This document shows, in pieces, positions 25,769-36,291 of a stretch of DNA of 41,794 bases. The stretch is from Gammaproteobacteria bacterium (lineage in GTDB: Bacteria; Pseudomonadota; Gammaproteobacteria; Enterobacterales; Alteromonadaceae). How positions within the stretch are numbered: the stretch's first letter is position 1; every line of letters begins with the position of its first letter. The notes under the pieces are model-generated. The model worked only from the letters and a program-made list of their open reading frames with translations, was not told the DNA's origin and ran no database searches. Location of the stretch: the NCBI GenBank assembly GCA_002401725.1, contig NVTW01000007.1, forward strand, positions 46,093-87,886, in the 5' to 3' direction. The translations under genes and the position numbers were made by a program.

Positions 25769-27787
25769 TTAAACAATAAATTCTTGTACAGATTGTTGTA
25801 ACTCTTCTGCTAATTTAGCTACTTCACCACTGGATGCTGCGGTTTGTTGTGCGCCGGCAGTGGTTTGTTCAGCAATGGCAACAATTGATTCTAAATTTTC
25901 ACTAATTTCATGGGCAACCACACTTTGTTCGTTAGCTGCAGAGGCAACTTGCGAGCTTTTATCAAAGGCTTGATGAACTGCCTCTGTAATTGTTTCCAGT
26001 GCTCGCACTGCTGCATCTGCTTGTGTTACACACTCTATTGCTTGATCTTTACCTTTATTCATTACCGCAACAGCCTCTCCCGAGCCAGTTTGCAGTACTT
26101 CAATCATGTTGTTAATTTCTTGGGTAGATTCTTGAGTTCTACTCGCTAAGGTTCTTACTTCATCAGCCACCACCGCAAAACCACGACCATGTTCACCAGC
26201 ACGAGCTGCTTCAATAGCCGCGTTTAGTGCTAAGAGGTTAGTTTGGTCGGCAATACCACGAATTACATCTAAGATACCGCCAATGGAAGCACTGTCTTGT
26301 TGTAATTTATTAATAACCTGTGCAGCTGATTCAACTTCATTCGCCAGTAGTTCAATGGTTTGTTTGTTTTGTAATGAAATGTTTTTAACATGCTGTGCTT
26401 CCTCATCAGCATGTTTAATTTCGCCCAATGCGTCATTAACACTCGATAACATCCCTTGAGCAGTACTGCTCATTTCGGTAGTTGCGGTAGCTGCTTGTTC
26501 AACTTGGTTACGTTGTTCTTCAATTGCTGTGGTACTTTGTGCGGTAACGGCAGAGGTTTCTTCTGCAGCAGCGGCTAATTGGGTGGAACGACTAATAACA
26601 CCTTGGATCAGATTTCTCAGACTCTCTATTACTCTATTGAGGTTTTTAGCGAGTTCAGCAAATTCATCACGACCACTTTCATCAAGATTTTTAGATAAAT
26701 CACCCGAAGCAACAATATTAAGCATATTATTAACATCGGCTAACGGTTTAGTAATGCTGCGTAAAGTAAAGGTGGCAATAACAACGGCTGCGATAATTGA
26801 AAAAATAGCAATGCCAATCGTTTGATTATTACTATCTGATACTGATTCTGCCACCATTTCACTAGCGTGTTTAGTTTTACTGTCGGCAAGTTCTACCTGC
26901 TTGTTTAACAGCTTAGTGACTTTTTCTATGTCTCTTTCTGAATCGACTAAGTTTTTCTCTGCTGCAACATTCGCCTCTAGTTGGGTTTTTTTATGAAATA
27001 AAATACCTTCGCTTGCTGAAAGTAGGGCTTTAACTTCGGCAAAGGCGCTGGTTAAATCATCGGCTATATCGTTTACACCATTACTTTTTAGCTCATTAAG
27101 TTCATCATTTACACCATTTTCTAATTCAGTTAACGAAAATGACATTTCTTTTTCGATTAATTTGCTGGTTTGTAACGAAGTAACATCTTTATATTCCATT
27201 GCTGAGGCAACTAAGCTGTTAAATTGTGTTTCCATAGATTCACCTAAACTAATAGCACGTTGCAATTTAGTTTCAGCGAGATCGTGATCGGCTAAATCTA
27301 ATAGTAGCGTTACCGCATCATCAGCTTTTTCTTCTAACGTACTTACTTTTTCGGTGAGTACATCAAGTTGTTCAATACTAATTTTTCGGTTGTCAAAAAC
27401 GTCAAGTGAATGAGTAATAAAGGCATCACTTTGTTGTTGTACTTTGGTGAGTTCCTGTTCTACTTTTCTATTGTTTTTATCCACTGTTTTTAATTTTTTT
27501 AATTCTTTGATGAACCTATTCTTGCGCTCAAGGAAAATTTGTTTGTTTTCTGTTAAAGGAGGGGTTGTTGTTTGATAAAAGCCTTTTAAAATTAAATTGC
27601 CCATTTGCGTGAGCTCTAGCGATAAATTGTTACTTCCTTTTAACATTGGTATGGCGAGCTTGCTTACTTCGGTTGTAGAGTTATTTATTGTACTCAAATT
27701 CATTAACGAAGAAACACTACTCACTATTAACAGGATGCTGATAATCGCAAAGCCGCCAATAATTTTCATTGCCACAGTTAAATTCAT
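25769..27787 (-). CDS. Methyl-accepting chemotaxis protein
   Basis: 672 residues from the ATG at 27787 ([12 protein letters not shown]), which has GGTGGA upstream; the track's GTG overlaps that ribosome site. TM1 lies near residues 7-27, then a long helical periplasmic domain (~28-318) rich in charged heptads, possibly a helical bimodular (HBM) or related four-helix sensor. TM2 is near 320-340, HAMP ~340-393, and a cytoplasmic coiled-coil ~395-672 has the conserved tip [31 protein letters not shown]. It signals to CheA/CheW. The ligand is not evident, and there is no C-terminal CheR-tethering pentapeptide. Monocistronic; no che genes adjacent. Confidence 0.95.
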   Translation of the reverse strand: MNLTVAMKIIGGFAIISILLIVSSVSSLMNLSTINNSTTEVSKLAIPMLKGSNNLSLELTQMGNLILKGFYQTTTPPLTENKQIFLERKNRFIKELKKLKTVDKNNRKVEQELTKVQQQSDAFITHSLDVFDNRKISIEQLDVLTEKVSTLEEKADDAVTLLLDLADHDLAETKLQRAISLGESMETQFNSLVASAMEYKDVTSLQTSKLIEKEMSFSLTELENGVNDELNELKSNGVNDIADDLTSAFAEVKALLSASEGILFHKKTQLEANVAAEKNLVDSERDIEKVTKLLNKQVELADSKTKHASEMVAESVSDSNNQTIGIAIFSIIAAVVIATFTLRSITKPLADVNNMLNIVASGDLSKNLDESGRDEFAELAKNLNRVIESLRNLIQGVISRSTQLAAAAEETSAVTAQSTTAIEEQRNQVEQAATATTEMSSTAQGMLSSVNDALGEIKHADEEAQHVKNISLQNKQTIELLANEVESAAQVINKLQQDSASIGGILDVIRGIADQTNLLALNAAIEAARAGEHGRGFAVVADEVRTLASRTQESTQEINNMIEVLQTGSGEAVAVMNKGKDQAIECVTQADAAVRALETITEAVHQAFDKSSQVASAANEQSVVAHEISENLESIVAIAEQTTAGAQQTAASSGEVAKLAEELQQSVQEFIV

Positions 27788-28071
27788 ATAGTCCACCACT
27801 TGCGGGTTAAAATTAAATTAAACATTCAGAAATAAATTATTTTATTTCCATTTTATTTTTATTCTTAATATATCTAGTATATCGGTAAAACGCTAAAATA
27901 TTTAGTTCGCTATGTTGTTAATAGCTGTGTTGTTAATACATGGCTAATTTTAGTTGAAAATAATATAAGCGCACTTAATCATTATAACAAGCAATTTTAG
28001 TTTTACACTATTTGTATAACGCTTTATAGCAATTCTATTGTTTTTATTTACTGATCGGATGAGTTTAATGC

Positions 28072-28887
28072 TTATGATGGCGTGTGAGCGGGTTCAATAA
28101 AGAGTGTTTTGTCATGCCAACGTAATAGGGTGAGATGATTTCCCCACACACAACCGGTATCAAGTGCGAATACCTTTTTATTGCTGGTGTTACCCATTAA
28201 ACTTGCCCAGTGACCAAAAACCCAGTGGTGTTTTTTGACCACAGGCGATAATTCATACCAAGGTTTTAAATGCGGTTCTACATTGTCAGGTGAAAATTTA
28301 TGATCAAATTCAAGGCTTAAATCAGTAAAACAAAAGCGCATGCGAGTAAAAGCATTAATAGTATAACGAAACTTTTCAATCTCTGATTGTACATTATGCC
28401 AATTATTAGGCAGTTCGCCGTACATTTGCTTAAGCCAATAATCGCGCTTGGAACCCCTTAATTTTTTTTCTGCAAAGCGGGCTTGGGTTATGGCGTCTGC
28501 AATGCTCCATTGTGGAGAAATGCCAGCATGGCTTAGATAGGCTTCTTCGTTGGGTAATTTTATTAATAAAGGTTGTTGCGCTAACCAAGTTAATAATTCT
28601 GTGCAATCATGGGCTGATAATATAGCGGCAAGTTTGTCTGCTGGTTTTGGTTTTTTAATGCCCGCATGAATAGATAATAAATGTAAATCGTGATTGCCAA
28701 GCACCATTTTGGCGCTATTTTTCAATGATTTTACAAAACGTAACGTTGCTAACGAATCTTCGCCACGAGCAACAATATCACCTGCAAGATATAAGGTGTC
28801 GGTAGCGGAGCTAAAATTAACTTGTTTAAGTAAGGCTTTAAGCTCACTCAAGCAACCTTGCACATCGCCAACAAAATAATCTGCCAT
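28072..28887 (-). CDS. apaH: Symmetrical bis(5'-nucleosyl)-tetraphosphatase (Ap4A hydrolase)
   Basis: 271 residues, normal ApaH length. It splits Ap4A into two ADP. The metallophosphatase motifs are intact: GDVQGC near the N-terminus, AGDIVARGEDS, and LGNHDLHLL. Last gene of the lptD-surA-pdxA-rsmA-apaH run, 4 bp after rsmA. In E. coli apaG lies between rsmA and apaH; there is no room for it here. Confidence 0.97.
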   Translation of the reverse strand: MADYFVGDVQGCLSELKALLKQVNFSSATDTLYLAGDIVARGEDSLATLRFVKSLKNSAKMVLGNHDLHLLSIHAGIKKPKPADKLAAILSAHDCTELLTWLAQQPLLIKLPNEEAYLSHAGISPQWSIADAITQARFAEKKLRGSKRDYWLKQMYGELPNNWHNVQSEIEKFRYTINAFTRMRFCFTDLSLEFDHKFSPDNVEPHLKPWYELSPVVKKHHWVFGHWASLMGNTSNKKVFALDTGCVWGNHLTLLRWHDKTLFIEPAHTPS

Positions 28888-28891
28888 AAAA

Positions 28892-29728
28892 TTAATCCGG
28901 TAAGTGATTGCTTAGTTTGTTTGCTGTTTCTTGTGCAGTTAAAAAATTGGCAATGTCAATATAATCATCAAGCGTTAAATTATCAGGGCGAATACCGTTA
29001 TCTATCCCTATTGTTGCTAAGTCCTCTACCGTGAGTAATTTTTTAAAGCTATTGCGAATGGTTTTTCGGCGTTGATTAAATGCCGCCAAACACACTTTGT
29101 TGAGCATACTAATGTCTTTCACTGGATGCTTAATATTTTTATGTGGTATTAAGCGTACTATGGCTGAGTCTACCTTCGGTGCTGGTTTAAATGCTTCTGG
29201 GCCAATTTCCATCACTGGAATTACCTGACATTGATATTGGGTCATAATTGACAAACGCCCGTATGATTTACAATTAGGCGCCGATGCCATACGTTCAACA
29301 ACTTCTTTTTGCAGCATAAAATGCATATCTTTTACTTGCTGATTAAAAGTTAGCAGGTGAAAAATAAGTGGTGTCGAAATGTTATAGGGTAAGTTACCAA
29401 AAATACGTAATGGATTTTCGTCTGTCGCCAGTTCAGCAAAATTAAACTTAAGCGCATCAGTTTCATAAATAGTTAAATGTGGTGCTAAAAATGGATGATG
29501 ACGTAAGCGATGGGCTAAGTCTCGATCTAATTCTATCACTGAAAGTTTGCCCGCACGTTCAATCACAGGTTCAGTTAATGCGCCTAACCCAGGGCCAATT
29601 TCAACTAAGTTTTCACCGGGATCAGGATTAATTGCATCTACAATTTTACTAATTATGGCATCATCGTGGAGAAAATTTTGTCCAAAACGTTTTTTTGCCT
29701 GATGCCCTAAATGAGAGCCTTTACTCAT
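28892..29728 (-). CDS. rsmA: 16S rRNA (adenine1518/1519-N6,N6)-dimethyltransferase
   Basis: 278 residues. It dimethylates two adjacent adenosines in the 3' hairpin of 16S rRNA (KsgA). [12 protein letters not shown] is the typical start, [12 protein letters not shown] is the SAM-binding loop, and [12 protein letters not shown] is the catalytic NLPY motif. The C-terminal helical domain has [18 protein letters not shown]. Lies 10 bp downstream of pdxA and 4 bp upstream of apaH. Confidence 0.98.
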   Translation of the reverse strand: MSKGSHLGHQAKKRFGQNFLHDDAIISKIVDAINPDPGENLVEIGPGLGALTEPVIERAGKLSVIELDRDLAHRLRHHPFLAPHLTIYETDALKFNFAELATDENPLRIFGNLPYNISTPLIFHLLTFNQQVKDMHFMLQKEVVERMASAPNCKSYGRLSIMTQYQCQVIPVMEIGPEAFKPAPKVDSAIVRLIPHKNIKHPVKDISMLNKVCLAAFNQRRKTIRNSFKKLLTVEDLATIGIDNGIRPDNLTLDDYIDIANFLTAQETANKLSNHLPD

Positions 29729-29738
29729 AAAATACTCA

Positions 29739-30740
29739 TTATTTTGAAATGTTTGCTAATTCAATGGCGGTTTTTATAGCTTCGATAAAGCTACCTTTGT
29801 CCGCTTGATTCTTTCCGGCAAGATCTAGTGCTGTGCCGTGATCTACTGAGGTGCGAATATAAGGTAAGCCTAAAGTGATATTTACTGAAGCGCCAAAACC
29901 TTTATATTTTAATACCGGTAAACCTTGATCATGGTACATGGTTAAGATGGCATCAGCCTTATTGAGGTATTTTTCTTGAAAAATAGTATCGGCTGGTAAA
30001 GGACCAATTAAGTTCATGCCCTCTTGACGTAATTCGTCAAGAGCTGGGATCATGGTGTCTATTTCTTCTTTACCTAAATGGCCATCTTCTCCTGCATGGG
30101 GATTAATGCCACACACATAAATAGTGGGAGATTTGATACCGAATTTTTCAATTAAATCTTGATACAAAATACGCGTTACTTTTTGTAAGCGTACTTTAGT
30201 AATAGCTTTTGACACATAGGCAAGAGGAATATGAGTGGTAACTAACGCAACGCGTAAACCTTTGGTCGCTAACATCATTACCACGTCAGAGCAATTGGCT
30301 TGATGGGCAAAATATTCGGTATGGCCACTAAATGCAATGCCTGCTTGGTTAATTAACCCTTTATGTACAGGGCCGGTAACTATGGCAGCAAACTCGCCAG
30401 ACATGTTTTTTTCACCGGCAATTTTTAAAGTTTCTAAAACATAACCGCCATTATTTACATTTAATTCGCCAGCAACACAAGGTTCATTCAATGCTTGTGG
30501 CAGTATAGTTAAACTGCCAGCTTGCTGACTTTTTGCTGGCTTATCTTTATTATAAGCAATTAATATTAAAGGTAAATTTAATTGTTTGGCGCGCTCAGTT
30601 AATAATTCAGCTGAGGCGACCACCACTAATTCAACTGGCCAGCTTTGCTGGGCAATGGCAATAACTAAATCGGGGCCAATGCCAGCAGGCTCGCCAGGTG
30701 TAATTGCTATTCTTTTTACAGTATCCGCAGAGTTGTGCAT
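29739..30740 (-). CDS. pdxA: 4-hydroxythreonine-4-phosphate dehydrogenase
   Basis: 333 residues, the usual PdxA size. It oxidises 4-phosphohydroxy-L-threonine in the DXP-dependent pyridoxal phosphate pathway. [12 protein letters not shown] opens the fold. Metal-binding histidines appear in [20 protein letters not shown] and [12 protein letters not shown]. Only 2 bp separate it from surA, so it is translated from the same transcript. Confidence 0.97.
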   Translation of the reverse strand: MHNSADTVKRIAITPGEPAGIGPDLVIAIAQQSWPVELVVVASAELLTERAKQLNLPLILIAYNKDKPAKSQQAGSLTILPQALNEPCVAGELNVNNGGYVLETLKIAGEKNMSGEFAAIVTGPVHKGLINQAGIAFSGHTEYFAHQANCSDVVMMLATKGLRVALVTTHIPLAYVSKAITKVRLQKVTRILYQDLIEKFGIKSPTIYVCGINPHAGEDGHLGKEEIDTMIPALDELRQEGMNLIGPLPADTIFQEKYLNKADAILTMYHDQGLPVLKYKGFGASVNITLGLPYIRTSVDHGTALDLAGKNQADKGSFIEAIKTAIELANISK

Positions 30741-30742
30741 TA

Positions 30743-32041
30743 TTAGTTATCTTGCCCTAAAATTTCAATGTGCGCTTCGTCGCGTGTTTCTTTCATCCAA
30801 CGGTAGTTTTCGGTAGTGAATTTACGGCGATAGAGCATTTGATAAGCACGTTTTTGATCCATTTGTTGCGTGGCATCTAGCATCCGTCGACCTTCTAATT
30901 GAGCAATATGCCAGCCAAATGATGATTTAAATGGTTCGCTATATTCGTCAATTTTTAATTTTGCCAGAGCATCTTTAAAAGCAGGATCGTAATTGTTGGG
31001 ATCTGTCCAACCAAGCTCACCACCTTTTACCGAGGTTGGGCCTTCTGAGTATTCCTTGGCTAAATCAGCAAATTTGGCTTTACCTGCTTTAATGTCGTCT
31101 AAAAAGCCCTGTAGTTTTGCTTTTGCTTTGGCGTCACTTAAAATAATGGTGGGTTTTATTAAAATATGACGAGCATTAACTTCTTCAATTTCAACTACTT
31201 TTTTGCCACGTATGTCGATTACTTTAACTATGCTGTAACCTAAGCCCGTTCTTATTGGGCCAAGGATAGTGTCTTTTGCTTTACCATCAACTAATTCTGC
31301 GAATAATGTTGGCATTTCATTAATCGTTTTCCAACCAAAATCACCTCCTTTTAGTGCGTTAGCATCACTAGATGAGGCAATGGCAATTTTTGCAAAATTA
31401 GAGCCATTTTTTAATAACTCAATAACTTTATCAGCACGAGTTTTAGCATCAACAATATCTTTTTGTGTTGGATCAGCAGGAAATACAATTAAGATGTGAC
31501 CAAGGTGATATTCAGTATTCATATTGGTTTGTTTTTTCATCACTTCAAGTAAATTTTTTATTTCTTGTGGAGGAATATAAATACGACGACTCAGCGAAGC
31601 TCGACGAACTTCACCTGAAATTATTTCACCACGAATATTTTCACGATATTTTTCATAATCAAGACCATCGTCAACTATGGTTTGGCGAAATTGTTCAATA
31701 GTTAAGTTGTTTTCTTTTGCCATATTGGTAATGGTTTCATCGAGTTGTGCATCACTTACTTGCACTCCCATGCGTTCACCCAATTGTAATAGTAAACTGT
31801 CGTTAATGAGTTTATCAGTTGCTTGAACACGTAATGCTTTGTCAGAGGGTAAGCTTTGGTTTTCTTTTTTTGCTTTAATTTTCACTGTTTTGACCAAGTC
31901 ATTAATTTCAGACTCAAGCACTACGCCGTTATTTACCACCACAGCAACACGGTCAAGAGGAACTTCTTTAGCTATAAGTGAGCTTGATAATAGCAAAGAG
32001 CTGGTGATAATTAAGTTTAAAAATAAGGTTGTTTTTTTCAT
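30743..32041 (-). CDS. surA: Periplasmic peptidyl-prolyl isomerase / outer-membrane protein chaperone SurA
   Basis: 432 residues with a signal peptide (cleavage near LIAK|E). An N-terminal chaperone domain ([20 protein letters not shown]) is followed by two parvulin (PPIC) domains at about 172-273 ([11 protein letters not shown]) and 284-382 ([11 protein letters not shown]), and a C-terminal helix. It folds outer-membrane beta-barrels, notably LptD, whose gene lies 13 bp upstream. Confidence 0.97.
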   Translation of the reverse strand: MKKTTLFLNLIITSSLLLSSSLIAKEVPLDRVAVVVNNGVVLESEINDLVKTVKIKAKKENQSLPSDKALRVQATDKLINDSLLLQLGERMGVQVSDAQLDETITNMAKENNLTIEQFRQTIVDDGLDYEKYRENIRGEIISGEVRRASLSRRIYIPPQEIKNLLEVMKKQTNMNTEYHLGHILIVFPADPTQKDIVDAKTRADKVIELLKNGSNFAKIAIASSSDANALKGGDFGWKTINEMPTLFAELVDGKAKDTILGPIRTGLGYSIVKVIDIRGKKVVEIEEVNARHILIKPTIILSDAKAKAKLQGFLDDIKAGKAKFADLAKEYSEGPTSVKGGELGWTDPNNYDPAFKDALAKLKIDEYSEPFKSSFGWHIAQLEGRRMLDATQQMDQKRAYQMLYRRKFTTENYRWMKETRDEAHIEILGQDN

Positions 32042-32054
32042 TTAGTTTTCTTTA

Positions 32055-34343
32055 TCAATTATTGAGAAAATAAGGTTTTTTATAACCAAATATACTCGAG
32101 TTAAACATGTCTTCAATGCCAACTGAAGATTGTTGACCACCTAAACCTTTGATCACGAATTGTACCACAAAGCCTGAATCAAATTCATTATGGGTTTTGT
32201 TAAGCAAAAGCTGGTCATTTATTTTAGAATTAATATTACGATGATATGCCAAGCGAATTGCCCAACAGCAACTTTCGTACTGAATACCAGCATAACTTTC
32301 AATGTTACGTTTATTCACTAAATCTTGAGTTAAGCGGCCAACAAATTGCCAATCTTTGTTGATGGCACCGCTGGTTAGTAATGATATTTGTTCAATTTTA
32401 TTGCCTGATACATTGCGTGTATAGCGATGACTCAGTTGCAGTAAATGATTTTGGGCATATTGATAATCAAATTTTGTCGCACTTTTAGTGGTAAAACCTT
32501 GCCTAGTATCGTATTGAATATTGCCACTTAACTCTAATTTTTTACTCATTTGGTAGAACACGTCGCCCGCTAAAACAGATTGGTTAGTTTTAATCGTTTG
32601 GGTATCGTTAAAAGCGGTATTGCTGTTATTTAAATATAATATTTTACCTATACTTACTCGTAAAATTTCTTGATTGGAACTGGTTAACACCCGACTAGTT
32701 AAGCCCCATGAAAATTGATTCGCTTGCGCTATTCTGTCTAAACCACTGAAGCGTCGTTCACGAAATAGGCCGTTATAATCGTCTTGTAAAGCGGTGGTAT
32801 CGTATATACCTATATTGCTTTGATTTTTATTAGGAATATATAAATATTGTATTTGTGGTTCTAAAGTTTGCGATAAATTGTTACCAAAATATTTTATTGG
32901 ACGATCTAGATTTAAACCGCCATGTATGCGTACTTTAGGTAAGGTACGGCTAACATTTTTAGCCAAAATTGAGGTGTTGCTAATACGCTCTTGTTGGTAA
33001 TAAGTTTGTAATAATTTCAATTCAGAATTTAAAAACCAACCTGGATGCATTATTGGTAAGGTAAAGCCCGCTTCAACATGAAAACGATTGGCGCTTGGTT
33101 GGCTTTTATCAGGTGTTTCAAAGCGACTTAATTCAGAATACAACTCAAAATTAGTATTTAAAAGCGTTAAAGGATTAAAACTAGAAAATTCAATTTGTGG
33201 CACAGTGCGATAACTTTGTACGTGGTTACCAAGTACTTCAAAATCTTGTAATTTTATCGTTGCTCTCCAGTTTTCACTAAAGTAAGACAACTCGCCAATT
33301 TGATAAAGGTAAGCATCGTTTGAGCTATAGTGTTCACTTTCAAGATCAACTAAATAGTTATCGTCACTTATGGTGGTGTAATCAGTGTACAAACGATAGT
33401 TGTTCGAAAAAGTACCAATATGCTGAATTCGGGCTAAATAACGCGCATCACTATTATTTACATTGAGATCTTTGTTTAAATATTCAAGGTTAACTGATCC
33501 TGATTGCAAACCCGATAAATAACGAAATTCGGTTAACAGCTGTAAACCACGCTTAGACATATAACGAGGTGTTATGGTGGCATCTATATTTGGAGCGATG
33601 TTCCAATAATAGGGCGTTTCAATTTTAAAACCAGAACGATTAGATGAACCTAATTTAGGATATAAAAAGCCTGATTTTCGTTGATCTGTTACCGGAAATG
33701 AAAAATAAGGAATATAAAATACCGGTACACCAAAAAATTTTAATTTGGCATTATATGCTTCGCCGCGATTTTTACGCGTTGAAATATAAATTTTACTGGC
33801 TTCGAGTAACCAATCAGGTTGTGCTGATTGGCAGGTGGTAAAAGATGAGTTTTTTAAAGTTAAATCCCCCTGTTTACTGATAGATAGTTCACCTGCCTTA
33901 CCATGAGCTGGATTGTTAGCCAGTTGATAAGCAGACTTTTTTAATATGGTTGCTTGGTGTTCTTTATTGGCACTAATGGATTGTGAAAATACATCAATAT
34001 TATTCGCTTGAAAATGAATGTTACCTTGCGCGTTAAAGCTTTCTTGCAGACGATTAAATTCTAATTGTTCGGCACTAATGCGTTGTTCTTTGCTAACCAT
34101 AACCACACCACCAGAAAATGTGGCAATAATGTTTTTATCTATGTTTGAATATTTGCTGACTATGGTGATGGCATTTTTGTCAGTTATTTCTTGGTTTAAG
34201 GTTATTTTTTCATAAGCGGTGATCGGGCAAGTAGCGTTGACATCAATTAAATTTTCAGCGATTGATTGTTCGGCAAATGCTTGGCGGGAAACAACACTTA
34301 ACAGTAAAATAAAAAGAGTGAAAAATTTAAGGTGAAAATGCAT
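32055..34343 (-). CDS. lptD: LPS-assembly outer-membrane protein LptD
   Basis: 762 residues. A signal peptide (…RQAFA|EQ) is followed by an OstA/LptA-like beta-jellyroll (~45-200) and a large C-terminal beta-barrel. All four cysteines needed for the disulfides of E. coli LptD have counterparts: Cys39, Cys171, and the adjacent pair Cys692-Cys693 (YESCCWAI). It inserts LPS into the outer leaflet with LptE. First gene of the five-gene operon with surA; divergent from djlA. Confidence 0.97.
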   Translation of the reverse strand: MHFHLKFFTLFILLLSVVSRQAFAEQSIAENLIDVNATCPITAYEKITLNQEITDKNAITIVSKYSNIDKNIIATFSGGVVMVSKEQRISAEQLEFNRLQESFNAQGNIHFQANNIDVFSQSISANKEHQATILKKSAYQLANNPAHGKAGELSISKQGDLTLKNSSFTTCQSAQPDWLLEASKIYISTRKNRGEAYNAKLKFFGVPVFYIPYFSFPVTDQRKSGFLYPKLGSSNRSGFKIETPYYWNIAPNIDATITPRYMSKRGLQLLTEFRYLSGLQSGSVNLEYLNKDLNVNNSDARYLARIQHIGTFSNNYRLYTDYTTISDDNYLVDLESEHYSSNDAYLYQIGELSYFSENWRATIKLQDFEVLGNHVQSYRTVPQIEFSSFNPLTLLNTNFELYSELSRFETPDKSQPSANRFHVEAGFTLPIMHPGWFLNSELKLLQTYYQQERISNTSILAKNVSRTLPKVRIHGGLNLDRPIKYFGNNLSQTLEPQIQYLYIPNKNQSNIGIYDTTALQDDYNGLFRERRFSGLDRIAQANQFSWGLTSRVLTSSNQEILRVSIGKILYLNNSNTAFNDTQTIKTNQSVLAGDVFYQMSKKLELSGNIQYDTRQGFTTKSATKFDYQYAQNHLLQLSHRYTRNVSGNKIEQISLLTSGAINKDWQFVGRLTQDLVNKRNIESYAGIQYESCCWAIRLAYHRNINSKINDQLLLNKTHNEFDSGFVVQFVIKGLGGQQSSVGIEDMFNSSIFGYKKPYFLNN

Positions 34344-34621
34344 TTACTGTCCGAAAAATAACTAAATATTAGCGTTTAGTTTTTAGAGAAAATTAGGTGA
34401 AAATTAAAACTTATTAATATTGCGCTAATAATATAGCAATTTTCATCTACTCGCTAATTGGTTATATTAATAATCACCTATTTTTACAATTCCAGTGTTT
34501 ATTTGTGTACATTTATGCTGAAATCGCGCTTTTTATCGCAGACTTTCTGCTAAAGTGAGACCTTAAAAATAAAATAAGTTCAATCTTCTGTTTTAAATAT
34601 CAACATTGGTTAAAAATAAAT

Positions 34622-35440
34622 ATGCGCATTTGGGGTAAAGTTTTAGGGTTTTTATTTGGTTTTATGCTCAGTAAAACCATTATTGGCGCTTTGTTAGGTT
34701 TGTGGTTAGGACACAAATTTGATCGCGGTATTGGCATGGATTTTAGTAATTTGTCAGGGAATGATCTCGATGATGATGCTCGCCAAGCAGCTTTTTTTTA
34801 TACCACTTTTTCGGTTATGGGTTACGTTGCCAAAGCTAATGGTCATATCAGTCAAGATGAAATTGCCTTTGCACAAGCTACCATGGATAAACTTGGGCTA
34901 AACGCGCAATTAAAGCAACAAGCGCAAGATGCCTTTCGTGAAGGCAAAATGGCAGGTTTTCCTTTAAAAGATCGTTTAAAAACCTTTAAACGTAACTGTG
35001 GCAATCGTCACGATTTACTCTTAATGTTTTTAGAAATTCAAATACAATTGGCGTTTTCGGATGGTAATTTAGATAGTGATGAGCGCCAAGCATTGCACAC
35101 TATTGCACAAACATTAGGTTTTTCTAGTCGAGATCTTGATAAGTTGCTGGAAATGATCATTGCCGGCGCGCAATTTAATCAACAATCAGCACATGGTGGC
35201 TTTAACCAAGCTACGTCGTCAATACAATTAGCTAATGCTTACAAAGTATTAGGTGTTGATGAAAATGTATCTGCAAGCGAGCTTAAAAAGGCTCATCGTA
35301 AATTAATGTCACAACATCACCCTGATAAATTAGTATCAAAAGGTTTGCCGCCTGAAATGATGGAAATGGCAAAACAAAAAACTCAAGATATTCAAGCGGC
35401 TTATGATTTAATTAACACCTTCAATAAAAAAGCGAGTTAA
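34622..35440 (+). CDS. djlA: Membrane-anchored DnaJ-like co-chaperone
   Basis: 272 residues. An N-terminal membrane helix with glycine spacing (GKVLGFLFGFML…GALLGLWLG), a TerB-like helical domain at about 55-180, and a C-terminal J domain with His233-Pro234-Asp235 (QHHPDKL). It stimulates DnaK at the membrane. Divergent from lptD, as in many gammaproteobacteria. The stop codon lies inside the terminator stem. Confidence 0.95.
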   Translation: MRIWGKVLGFLFGFMLSKTIIGALLGLWLGHKFDRGIGMDFSNLSGNDLDDDARQAAFFYTTFSVMGYVAKANGHISQDEIAFAQATMDKLGLNAQLKQQAQDAFREGKMAGFPLKDRLKTFKRNCGNRHDLLLMFLEIQIQLAFSDGNLDSDERQALHTIAQTLGFSSRDLDKLLEMIIAGAQFNQQSAHGGFNQATSSIQLANAYKVLGVDENVSASELKKAHRKLMSQHHPDKLVSKGLPPEMMEMAKQKTQDIQAAYDLINTFNKKAS

Positions 35441-35460
35441 TTTTTATTAACTCGCTTTTT
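35427..35460 (+). terminator. Rho-independent terminator overlapping the djlA stop
   Basis: Perfect 14-bp stem AAAAAGCGAGTTAA/TTAACTCGCTTTTT with a 6-nt loop, A- and T-flanked. The TAA stop is within the left arm. It may also end the convergent lipoprotein gene. Confidence 0.93.
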
Positions 35461-35480
35461 AGCGGTTGCTATTTGGAAAT

Positions 35481-35957
35481 TTATAAAATGGTTAAATCGT
35501 TAATGTTTTCTATATTTAACTGTGTTTGTATATATAGATCATGCTGTTGCCCAGGTAAGCAAATCATTTTAGCTCGACAATAATATTTAGGCTCGGCTAC
35601 GCCTTTTACTTTGATGGTTACTCCTTCAAAGTCAGCGATATTTTTCATCTTGTATTTGCTTTTTACTTGCGCTACCACTTGGGTGGCAAGATAAACATTT
35701 AAGCTGTTTGATGAGTTATTACTCTTGCCTGAACTTAATATCCAAATCCCGGTTTCATTTTGATTATTAGCATCGAATGTTGTGGTACTTCTAACTGTAA
35801 ATTCAGTAATTACCGATGAGTGCATTTTTTTTAATGAACGGTCGGTAATTTGTTTTACCGTTTTAGGTTTAAATTCAACGGTAGATGAACAAGCACTTAA
35901 TGTCGCGATTAAAATGGCGAAAAGTACTTTTGAATTAATAAGTGATTTAGTAAACAT
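35481..35957 (-). CDS. Small lipoprotein of unknown function
   Basis: 158 residues with a clear lipoprotein signal: hydrophobic core then the lipobox LSAC (Cys at about 23), followed by Ser-Ser, which would favour outer-membrane sorting. The mature part has a basic K/T stretch, then strand-like segments ending with two more cysteines (YYCRAKMICLPGQQ), possibly a disulfide. No known domain was recognised. It stands alone between djlA and a gap holding a palindromic repeat. Confidence 0.65.
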   Translation of the reverse strand: MFTKSLINSKVLFAILIATLSACSSTVEFKPKTVKQITDRSLKKMHSSVITEFTVRSTTTFDANNQNETGIWILSSGKSNNSSNSLNVYLATQVVAQVKSKYKMKNIADFEGVTIKVKGVAEPKYYCRAKMICLPGQQHDLYIQTQLNIENINDLTIL

Positions 35958-36291
35958 TATTGGGTATTCCTTGTGGTGTTAGATGTTTTTTAAAAGCTAT
36001 GTTCCCGTAAATTGTTGCTAGTCAAATAAATAGTCGCAAATACAATGTTTTGTAGGTCGGCATTTATGCCGTCAATATTGATGGGCTGAAGCCCAACCTA
36101 CACAGGTTTTACGCGATAATTATTAGTTGAACAACAATCAAGTACAACATAGCCTTTTTAAATTGAATTAATAAATTGATAGTTAGATTAAAAACGATCG
36201 CAAAGAATTTTACTAATTTTATAACGGAATTTAACGGAATTCGCAGGAATATACCAATTTGATTCAGTGGAGTTGCTACTTTTGAGTGATT
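35958..36291. other. Intergenic gap with a REP-like element, no gene seen
   Basis: 334 bp between the lipoprotein gene and the DUF3530 gene. It holds the palindromic repeat at 36051-36102 and an ATACCAATTT motif at 36251 that echoes the one upstream of argR. No ORF of coding character was seen. Confidence 0.7.
36051..36102. repeat. REP-like triple-palindrome element
   Basis: Outer arms TGTAGGT and ACCTACA enclose three small palindromes in a row: CGGCATTTATGCCG, TCAATATTGA and GGGCTGAAGCCC. This layout is that of an intergenic REP element rather than of a terminator, as no T-run follows. Confidence 0.75.
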
